Shown in pieces: positions 1-5,705 of a stretch of 5,705 bases of DNA. The stretch covers positions 1 to 5,705 of the forward strand of contig JABDJE010000242.1 in the NCBI GenBank assembly GCA_013002625.1, read 5' to 3'. Both the position numbers and the translations under genes were made by a program. This stretch comes from Saprospiraceae bacterium. GTDB taxonomy: Bacteria; Bacteroidota; Bacteroidia; Chitinophagales; Saprospiraceae. Every line of letters starts with the position of its first letter. Positions within the stretch are counted from its first letter, which is position 1. Below the pieces are notes generated by a model. That model did not search any database, was not told the origin of the DNA, and saw only the letters and a list, made by a program, of their open reading frames with translations.

Positions 1-1420
1 TTTTAATCGAGGTTCCTCAAATGATGACAATACCCTTAAAGTACAGCTTGTGATGTGGGGTGGTTATGCACCTGGCTTATATTTCAATGAAGGTGCTGAA
101 GCCAATACAAGAAGTCGCTATTATAAAGACTATGGTCTAAAAGTTGACTTTAAAATGGAAAACGACTTAATCAATGCATTGAACGCATGGATAGCCGGAG
201 AATATGATGTCCTTGTTCAGACAGCAGATGCCTTTTCCTTCTATACCGCACCCGATGACCTGGCTGCCCTAGAACCTAAAGCTTTTATGCAAGTGGATTG
301 GTCCAGAGGTGGAGATGCCATAATTGTAAAACGGGGTATTAACACCGTCAATGATTTAAAAGGAAAGAAAGTTGCCCTTGCTGTGCCGGCACCAGCACAA
401 ACCATGTTGGTTACAGCACTTGAATCAGCAGGACTCTCAATTGATGATGTTGAAATAATAAAAACAACCGATAACCTAAAAGCAGCCGAATTGTTCAGGT
501 CTCCTGATGTAGATGCTGCAGTGGTATGGAGTCCAGACGATATCATCGCTACACGAGATGTGCCCGGTTCAAAAATTCTCTTAACAACAAAAGAACAGTC
601 GCACATCATTGGAGATATCATGTTTGCCAAACAAAGTGTGATTGAAGAGAAGCGGGAACAATTCAATGCCTTCTATGAAGGATGGATGAAAGCAGTCGCT
701 GAAATTAAAGATGAAGGAAATGCAGAGAAAGCAGCTAAATATCTGGCAAACTTCTGTGAAGTTTCCGTTGAAGATGCAAAAGGCATGATGTCCAATGTTT
801 ATTATACATCTCATGGAGATAATGTAAATTTCTTTGGATTAAATAACAGCTTTAAAGGCATGAAAGGCTCAGACCTTTATGATAAGATGAATCAGAAATT
901 TGTTGAAATGGGCGACAATGAAAAATTGGGACCAAGCTGGAGATCCGTTATCAATACCGGACCAGTGCGGGCAGCTAGTAACAATCTTCAAGGTGCAAGA
1001 TACGCCAGTGAAACTGCTAAGACGTTTACGCCAGCTTCCCCAACCGATGTTTCGATTCCAGCCTTTGCAAGCAAACCAATAAGTATCAATTTTGCTACCG
1101 GCCAATACAGTTTGACAGAAAATGCAAAAACAATTATTGATTTACAATTTGCAGATGTGGCAAAATCATTTGCCAATGTCAAGATTAGGGTTGAAGGCAA
1201 TACTGATAATGTAGGTTCCAGAGATATGAACATGAATTTATCTAAAAGACGGGCAGATGCCGTCGCCAAATATCTTGAAAAATCCTACGGTATGGACCCG
1301 AATAGATTTGTTATCGTAGGTAATGGACCGGACAAACCAGTGCCTGGTTGTGAAAACAATCAAAACGAAGACTGTAAGAGTAAAAACAGAAGAACGGAAT
1401 TTCAGTTGATACCATCTTAA
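1..1420 (+). CDS. ABC transporter substrate-binding protein (SsuA/TauA/NMT1-like) fused to OmpA-like domain, 5'-truncated
   Basis: Periplasmic ligand-binding component of an importer, with its own cell-wall anchor. The frame is open to the left edge (first full codon at base 2, 472 codons visible). A start at GTG 50 or ATG 53 would remove the first strand of the binding fold (LKVQLVMWGGYAPG), so the true start and any signal or lipoprotein peptide lie upstream. Numbering from base 2, residues about 12-310 resemble NitT/TauT-type binding proteins: GGDA at 103-106, DLKGKKVAL at 118-126, DAAVVW at 171-176. A linker leads to an OmpA-like domain at about 358-472. There the family's peptidoglycan-contacting Asp and Arg appear as D402 (GNTDN) and R417 (LSKRRADAV), and NRRTEF closes the domain at 462-467. 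Single-domain members usually have about 300-350 residues, so the fusion is real extra length. The stop is TAA, six bases before the permease gene. The ligand is unknown. The family call is firm; wall anchoring is inferred from conserved residues. Confidence 0.9.
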   Translation, partial: FNRGSSNDDNTLKVQLVMWGGYAPGLYFNEGAEANTRSRYYKDYGLKVDFKMENDLINALNAWIAGEYDVLVQTADAFSFYTAPDDLAALEPKAFMQVDWSRGGDAIIVKRGINTVNDLKGKKVALAVPAPAQTMLVTALESAGLSIDDVEIIKTTDNLKAAELFRSPDVDAAVVWSPDDIIATRDVPGSKILLTTKEQSHIIGDIMFAKQSVIEEKREQFNAFYEGWMKAVAEIKDEGNAEKAAKYLANFCEVSVEDAKGMMSNVYYTSHGDNVNFFGLNNSFKGMKGSDLYDKMNQKFVEMGDNEKLGPSWRSVINTGPVRAASNNLQGARYASETAKTFTPASPTDVSIPAFASKPISINFATGQYSLTENAKTIIDLQFADVAKSFANVKIRVEGNTDNVGSRDMNMNLSKRRADAVAKYLEKSYGMDPNRFVIVGNGPDKPVPGCENNQNEDCKSKNRRTEFQLIPS

Positions 1421-1426
1421 TTACAC

Positions 1427-2512
1427 ATGTCCTGGTTGTTCAAACTTAGAGGAGATGTGCCAAAAAAATGGCGATGGATACTTGAATTATCAGGTATCGG
1501 GCTCATCTTATGTGTTTGGTTTTTTCTGACTTCTGGAATGGATCCAATCATGATGCCCAGTGTGCTGCCACATCCGATGAAAGTGTTGACAGCATTTGGA
1601 GAGTTGTATCAGGAAAATAACCTGATCCAAAATATGTTTAAGTCCATTGGTTTCAATCTGGCTGGTTATGTAAAAGCCATGCTCTTTACCCTTCCACTTG
1701 GATTTCTGATCGGATTGTACCCATTGTTCAAAGGAATGTACCAACGTACCATTGATGCGGTAAGATTTGTGCCTCTAGCGGCTACAACAGGATTGTTCAT
1801 CGTGTGGTTTGGAATTGGAACTCCTATGAAAGTAAATTTTCTAGCATTTGGTATTCTAATATTCTTACTGCCGGTTGTTGTTCAAAGAATCAATGAAGTC
1901 AAAGGAGTCTATCTAAAAACAGTGTATACGATTGGAGCAACGGATTGGCAAACGATAAAGTCGGTCTATATTCCATCGGTGATGTCCAGGTTGATAGATG
2001 ATGTGCGTGTCATGACTGCAATCTCATGGACCTATATTGTTGTGGCGGAAGGCATAGGCAGTGAGGGCGGATTAGGGGCTATGATATTCAGAGTGGGTCA
2101 AAGACAGGGTAGGGTAGATAAAACTTTTGCAGTGCTTCTATTGATTATTCTTATTGGTATTATCCAGGACAGGATCTTCGTCCGATTGGACAAGGAACTC
2201 TTCCCACATAAATATCAAATCAAGGAACAATATAGCAGAGGGTTAAAAAGACCTTCGTTATGGGATAGTATTTTTGATTTTGGATTCAAAACATTAACCT
2301 GGGTAGGATTAGCTATGTATCTGGTTTTAGCACTGAACGAGATATTCAACTTCATCGGTGTCAAAGTATTGGATTACCTCTTCGGAGATACCTGTTGGGT
2401 GGTGCATGTTATTCTTATCGGAATCATATTGTACAAAGGAAGAAAAGCTATCAGCAAACACGCCGATAGCATTACACAAAATAAATTGAATAAAAGTGAA
2501 TCTGTTTCCTGA
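1427..2512 (+). CDS. ABC transporter permease, SsuC/TauC-like, with C-terminal two-helix extension
   Basis: Inner-membrane channel subunit of the importer (361 residues, ATG start). Residues 1-260 follow the nitrate/sulfonate/taurine permease pattern. A first hydrophobic segment lies at about 17-36, followed by a PSVLPHPMKV stretch (44-53) like the family's LPSP motif. VRFVPLAATTGLFIVWFGIG (112-131) matches the conserved core. Further membrane segments lie at about 73-97, 136-155, 195-211 and 232-252. The cytoplasmic EAA loop that docks on the ATPase is at about 168-194 (GATDW, then IPSVMSRLIDD). Relatives usually end near residue 250-270. This protein continues for about 95 residues with two more hydrophobic segments, at about 286-303 and 322-336, and then a polar tail. 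The 3' end of the gene overlaps the ATPase gene by 17 bases. There is no Shine-Dalgarno sequence before the ATG, only A/T-rich DNA. The permease identity is secure. The role of the extension and the transported substrate are unknown. Confidence 0.92.
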   Translation: MSWLFKLRGDVPKKWRWILELSGIGLILCVWFFLTSGMDPIMMPSVLPHPMKVLTAFGELYQENNLIQNMFKSIGFNLAGYVKAMLFTLPLGFLIGLYPLFKGMYQRTIDAVRFVPLAATTGLFIVWFGIGTPMKVNFLAFGILIFLLPVVVQRINEVKGVYLKTVYTIGATDWQTIKSVYIPSVMSRLIDDVRVMTAISWTYIVVAEGIGSEGGLGAMIFRVGQRQGRVDKTFAVLLLIILIGIIQDRIFVRLDKELFPHKYQIKEQYSRGLKRPSLWDSIFDFGFKTLTWVGLAMYLVLALNEIFNFIGVKVLDYLFGDTCWVVHVILIGIILYKGRKAISKHADSITQNKLNKSESVS

Positions 2513-3302
2513 TAATCCAAACCAAAAAAATATCATCGAATTGCAGGGCGTGAGCCAAAGCTATGATGGTGGCAACAACTGGATTATCGACAAACTTGAT
2601 TTTATCATTGAAGATAAACCTGATCAGGGCCAATTTGTAGTTATCCTTGGAATGTCCGGAAGTGGTAAATCTACAATCTTACGATATATAGCAGGCTTAC
2701 AAGAACCAACTTTAGGCACTGTAAAAGTGAGAGGTAAGAAGGTAGATGAAAGCCAACGGATAAGTATGGTGTTTCAGCAATACTCTTCTTTGCCTTGGAT
2801 GACCGTATTGGAAAACGTAGGACTTGCATTGAAATTTCAGGGCGTTTCGAAAGATGAACGGAATGAAAAAGCCATGGAATTAATTCGCCTGGTTGGACTT
2901 GAAGGCCATGAATACAAATACGCACAATATCCTACTTTATCCGGTGGACAATTGCAACGCGTTGCCATTGCGAGGTCATTATTGGCCAGTCCTAAAATTC
3001 TATTGATGGATGAACCTTTTGGTGCACTTGATATCAAGACACGCCTAAGTATGCAGGACTTACTGACCAATATTTGGCATCAATTTCAATCCACTATCGT
3101 ATTTGTAACCCACGATATATCGGAAGCCGTATATCTCGCTGATGATATTTATATTATGAAATCTCAACCCTCAAAATTTGTAGAACACATTCATATAGAC
3201 TTACCTTTGGAAAGAGACAGATCCATAAAGCGTAACCCTCAATATGTGTCTTTGGTACATAAAGTTGAAGACCGGATGGTGGCAGTTTCTGAAATGAAGT
3301 AG
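2496..3302 (+). CDS. ABC transporter ATP-binding protein, SsuB/TauB-like
   Basis: Cytoplasmic ATPase that powers the importer (268 residues). All nucleotide-binding elements are present and intact: Walker A GMSGSGKST (52-60), Q-loop in MVFQQ (91-95), signature LSGGQ (148-152), Walker B ILLMDEP (168-174), D-loop GALD (176-179) and switch histidine H206 in VTHD. The LPWMTVLENV stretch (99-108) is typical of ATPases for nitrate, sulfonate or taurine importers and agrees with the neighbouring permease. The start is GTG at 2496. The frame has a TGA at 2487-2489 and no ATG before Walker A, and the N-terminal NIIELQGVSQSYDGG strand must be included. This start lies inside the permease gene, giving a 17-base overlap that suggests translational coupling. 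The stop is TAG, followed three bases later by the GTPase start in the same frame. The ATPase class is certain; the substrate is not determined. Confidence 0.95.
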   Translation: MNLFPDNPNQKNIIELQGVSQSYDGGNNWIIDKLDFIIEDKPDQGQFVVILGMSGSGKSTILRYIAGLQEPTLGTVKVRGKKVDESQRISMVFQQYSSLPWMTVLENVGLALKFQGVSKDERNEKAMELIRLVGLEGHEYKYAQYPTLSGGQLQRVAIARSLLASPKILLMDEPFGALDIKTRLSMQDLLTNIWHQFQSTIVFVTHDISEAVYLADDIYIMKSQPSKFVEHIHIDLPLERDRSIKRNPQYVSLVHKVEDRMVAVSEMK

Positions 3303-3308
3303 TGTTTG
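3300..3308 (+). other. ATPase stop / meaB TTG start junction, same frame
   Basis: The ATPase gene ends with TAG (3300-3302). One codon (TGT) follows, then TTG at 3306, which opens the GTPase frame. Both genes are in the same reading frame, so this single stop codon is all that separates them. No Shine-Dalgarno-like sequence is visible upstream. Ribosomes finishing the ATPase could restart directly at the TTG; that is an inference from spacing. Confidence 0.6.
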
Positions 3309-4340
3309 ACAGGTAATCACAAAAATATTAATCCAAATTTCAGGCGAACTCCAGCGCCTCAATACACCCATGCCGAAATTGTTGAAGGTGTCAAAAATCG
3401 AGATGCTAAAATTCTTGGACATATCATTTCCAAGGCAGAAAGTACAATTGACAAGGATCAAGATCTTGTGTATGAGGTATTGGACCAAATAGCAATAGAA
3501 CAAAGGTCAAGCATTATCGCCGTTTCTGGATCACCCGGCGTTGGTAAAAGTACTTTTATCAATTCCTTCGGGAATCATCTGGTTCAACAAGGCAAGTCCA
3601 TTGCCGTATTGCCAGTTGATCCAACAAGCCAGGTGAGCAAGGGCAGCATTCTCGGCGATAAAACCAGAATGGACGATCTTGTTAAGCTTAAAGGAGCATT
3701 TATCAAACCCATGTCTTCTTCTTTGTCATTGGGAGGTGTTGCACCAGCGACCTTGCTGGCCAGTATGATTTGCGAAAAAGCTGGTTTTGATTATATATTG
3801 ATTGAAACAGTAGGCGTGGGACAATCGGAGTTTGAAGCTCGATTTATGTGCGACTGTTTCATGCTTCTGCTACAACCAGGTGGTGGAGATGACCTTCAGG
3901 GTATCAAGCGAGGAATAATGGAGATGGCAGATTTATTGGTTGTTAACAAGGCTGATGGTGGGCTTTTGGATAAAGCTCGAAACTCTCTCCAGTCCTACAA
4001 AGCAGCATTGAAGCTTCTGCTGCCAAACTCAATGGGTTGGAGAGCCAAAGCCTATTTGTATTCTTCGATTGAACATCAAGGTCAATTGGAATTATTTGAA
4101 GCATTAAGTGATTACTTTGAATATTTAAATCAGCACAACAGATGGTCGGTATTGAGGAGGGATCAATCGATCTATTTATTTGAAAAATATACCAACGATA
4201 TTATGCATCAGACGCTGTTACAAAATCAAGGTCTGAAGAAGGACTATAACGACCTAATTGACGCTTTACAAGAAGGATCCATATCAATTAACAAAGCATT
4301 GACCAGATTTAAAGAGAAGTTACAGGATGAATTATCATAG
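3306..4340 (+). CDS. meaB: MeaB/ArgK-family GTPase (methylmalonyl-CoA mutase-associated type)
   Basis: SIMIBI-class P-loop GTPase (344 residues). In the known family, the cytoplasmic homodimer gates cobalamin loading and protects adenosylcobalamin-dependent acyl-CoA mutases. Visible motifs are an N-terminal helical segment with EGVKNRDAKILGHIISKAES (26-45), Walker A GSPGVGKST (75-83), VDPTSQVSKGSILGDKTRM (104-122), ETVGVGQSE (167-175), PGGGDDLQGIKRGIMEMADL (191-210) and the guanine-specificity motif NKAD (214-217). The C-terminal part includes NRWSVLRRDQ (277-286), the region of the family's dimerisation arm. The length is normal. The only reasonable start is TTG 3306: TAG at 3300-3302 closes the frame, and the first in-frame ATG is at residue 122, after Walker A. 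CDC at 182-184 stands where relatives usually have non-cysteine residues. No mutase gene is in the window. Older databases call this family a LAO/AO transport kinase; that label should not be taken as evidence of a transport role. The 3' end overlaps the peptidase gene by 14 bases. Confidence 0.9.
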   Translation: MTGNHKNINPNFRRTPAPQYTHAEIVEGVKNRDAKILGHIISKAESTIDKDQDLVYEVLDQIAIEQRSSIIAVSGSPGVGKSTFINSFGNHLVQQGKSIAVLPVDPTSQVSKGSILGDKTRMDDLVKLKGAFIKPMSSSLSLGGVAPATLLASMICEKAGFDYILIETVGVGQSEFEARFMCDCFMLLLQPGGGDDLQGIKRGIMEMADLLVVNKADGGLLDKARNSLQSYKAALKLLLPNSMGWRAKAYLYSSIEHQGQLELFEALSDYFEYLNQHNRWSVLRRDQSIYLFEKYTNDIMHQTLLQNQGLKKDYNDLIDALQEGSISINKALTRFKEKLQDELS

Positions 4341-5705
4341 ATATGCAATGTGGGTTGTTTTGTTATTAAGTAATATCATTGCTGGGTTTGGCAATGATTC
4401 ACTTCGATATGCATCTCCTGTTGATCATCAGATTAGACTGACAGGAAACTTCATGGAGATTCGCACAAATCATTTTCATTCAGGAATTGATATCAAATCA
4501 TCGGATGGGAAGCCAGGCGATGTTATTAGATCGGTACAGGACGGATATATTTCGAGGGTAAAAATACAAAGTGGCTCCTATGGTAATGCTCTTTATATAG
4601 ATCACCCATCGACGGGACATACAAGTGTTTATGCACATCTGCATGAATTCAATGAGGCCATTGCGTCCTTCGTGGAAAATGTACAATACAACACCGAGAG
4701 TTTCGAAGTAGACATATATCTCCCCGAAGGATTAATGAAGGTAGCCCAAGGTCAACAAATTGGAACTATGGGTAATACTGGGCGCTCTTTTGGACCGCAT
4801 TTGCATTTTGAGCTGAGAGATACAAAGACTGAAGAACCAATTAATCCAGAAATGCTGGGATTGGGGCCTTCCGATAACAGGGTGCCTGTAATAGAAAACC
4901 TTACTGTATATGCACTGGATGATAATCAGATGGTTCGTGATAAATCCGTAAAGTATTTCAAGCAGAAAGGATCTCAATATAAGCTGTACCAAGATGAAAT
5001 CGAAGTGGATGAAAAATATGTCGCCTTTGGCTTACACATGCATGATTATATGGATGGCTCTTATAATAAGAATGGTGTATTTGGATACAAGGTTTTTGTA
5101 GACGACGTATTAGAGTTTCAATGGAAGGCAGACAGGTATAATTTTGAGGAAAATCGCTTGCTAAATGGCTTTATCGATTACCAGCGGAGGAAAGAATTAG
5201 GACATAAGGTTTATTTGTTATATCGACAAGGCTGCAATGAATTTGGAGGGTATAATGGTAAGGGTAATGGCATAATTGAAATGTCAGGCTCGGCGCCTAA
5301 GAAAATAAGATTGGAAGTTTACGACTTACATAACAACACAGCAACACTTGAATTTTTTGTTAAGAGCATTGTTAAGAAAGATGGTAGTCCAGCTCTTTCC
5401 AATGTCATCAACTGCAACGAAAAGCATATTATAACTTCTGAACATTTCACTGTGAATCTTGATTCGACAGACTTATTCGGATCAATGGTAATAGAATCAA
5501 AGGAATCTAGCCAAAAAATAGGCAGTGAGCTCTTTCCTGCGATCAATATAGGTGAGAATTCCATTAGTCCTAAATCATACTACAGAATAAAGATAAACGG
5601 TGAAGACTTCAGTCCTGAGGCAAAATGGACGCTTGTATATTCTAATAATGGAAAATTACAAGACTTTGGACTTAAGTATGACACAGAGCAAGATCAAGTG
5701 TACAG
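4327..5705 (+). CDS. Secreted M23 family (LytM-type) metallopeptidase, 3'-truncated
   Basis: Zinc endopeptidase of the class that cuts peptidoglycan cross-bridges or surface proteins; 459 codons are visible and open to the right edge. The ATG at 4327 gives a Sec signal peptide: basic start (MNYHR), hydrophobic run AMWVVLLLSNIIAGFG (7-22), then mature NDSLRY. The ATG at 4348 would strip the basic residues and is less likely. The M23 domain spans about 46-176. Expected zinc ligands are H51 and D55 (HSGID) and H160 (HLHFE), with H104 (YAHLH) and H158 as the catalytic-side histidines. All are present, so it should be active. About 30 residues between YAHLH and the GQQIGTMGNTGRSFGPHLHFE stretch enlarge the domain, as in many Bacteroidota relatives. 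Residues about 180-459 are a long region, probably beta-rich, with no motif I recognise, beginning DNRVPVIENLTVYALD. The start overlaps meaB by 14 bases. Substrate is unproven. Confidence 0.9.
   Translation, partial: MNYHRYAMWVVLLLSNIIAGFGNDSLRYASPVDHQIRLTGNFMEIRTNHFHSGIDIKSSDGKPGDVIRSVQDGYISRVKIQSGSYGNALYIDHPSTGHTSVYAHLHEFNEAIASFVENVQYNTESFEVDIYLPEGLMKVAQGQQIGTMGNTGRSFGPHLHFELRDTKTEEPINPEMLGLGPSDNRVPVIENLTVYALDDNQMVRDKSVKYFKQKGSQYKLYQDEIEVDEKYVAFGLHMHDYMDGSYNKNGVFGYKVFVDDVLEFQWKADRYNFEENRLLNGFIDYQRRKELGHKVYLLYRQGCNEFGGYNGKGNGIIEMSGSAPKKIRLEVYDLHNNTATLEFFVKSIVKKDGSPALSNVINCNEKHIITSEHFTVNLDSTDLFGSMVIESKESSQKIGSELFPAINIGENSISPKSYYRIKINGEDFSPEAKWTLVYSNNGKLQDFGLKYDTEQDQVY

Noticed and set aside
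241..666. Minus-strand open frame of 141 codons inside the binding-protein gene
   Set aside because: It lies wholly opposite a well-supported domain and its translation resembles no family. The same applies to the other minus-strand frames opposite genes 1-4, and to the + frame at 900-1082.
50..1420. Gene 1 beginning at GTG 50 or ATG 53
   Set aside because: The frame is open to the left edge and the codons before 50 encode the first strand of the binding fold, so an internal start would break the domain.
1421..1426. Promoter or terminator between genes
   Set aside because: The longest gap is six bases, and I saw no hairpin followed by a T-run at any junction.
50..3302. Naming the importer substrate as phosphate, nitrate, sulfonate, taurine or bicarbonate
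   Set aside because: Sequence similarity in this class does not fix the ligand, and no pathway genes for any of these are in the window.
3300..3302. Recoding of the TAG (for example pyrrolysine) to give an ATPase-GTPase fusion
   Set aside because: Nothing nearby suggests recoding machinery, the GTPase has a plausible TTG start, and its length without the ATPase is normal for MeaB.
4498..4992. Minus-strand open frames at 4498-4686 and 4732-4992
   Set aside because: They are opposite the M23 catalytic domain, whose zinc-binding and catalytic residues are all readable on the + strand.
4348..5705. Alternative start of the M23 gene at ATG 4348
   Set aside because: It would leave a signal peptide with no basic residues at its start. 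ATG 4327 supplies MNYHR and a normal Sec signal.

Overview
The window holds five tightly packed genes, all on the + strand, and no non-coding stretch longer than six bases. The likely source is a member of the Bacteroidota. The base composition is AT-leaning (roughly 40% GC by eye), no start is preceded by a clear Shine-Dalgarno sequence, and two starts are GTG or TTG. The OmpA-like domain ends in the NRRTEF form common in that phylum, and the M23 peptidase has the architecture common there. This placement is an inference; no rRNA or marker gene is present to test it.

Layout. (1) 1-1420: the 3' part of a substrate-binding protein of the nitrate/sulfonate/taurine (SsuA/TauA/NMT1-like) ABC importer class, fused to a C-terminal OmpA-like peptidoglycan-binding domain. 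Its start lies left of the window. (2) 1427-2512: the matching SsuC/TauC-type permease, with an unusual C-terminal extension carrying two extra hydrophobic segments. (3) 2496-3302: the SsuB/TauB-type ATPase, starting at GTG and overlapping the permease gene by 17 bases. (4) 3306-4340: a MeaB/ArgK-family GTPase, starting at TTG three bases after the ATPase stop and in the same frame. (5) 4327 to the right edge: a secreted M23 (LytM-type) metallopeptidase with a signal peptide, overlapping the GTPase gene by 14 bases and cut by the window end.

How they fit together. Genes 1-3 form a complete binding-protein-dependent importer, and the OmpA-like domain would fix the binding protein to the cell wall in the periplasm. 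The substrate cannot be read from the sequence. MeaB proteins protect and load adenosylcobalamin-dependent acyl-CoA mutases, but no mutase is in the window, so a link between MeaB and the transporter is only suggested by position. The M23 protein acts on peptidoglycan or cell-surface protein. The spacing argues for one transcript with translational coupling. No promoter, terminator, RNA gene, repeat, mobile element or CRISPR array was seen.

The features most worth a second look are the binding-protein/OmpA fusion, the permease extension, and the single-stop in-frame ATPase/GTPase junction. None of them amounts to proof of a new system.
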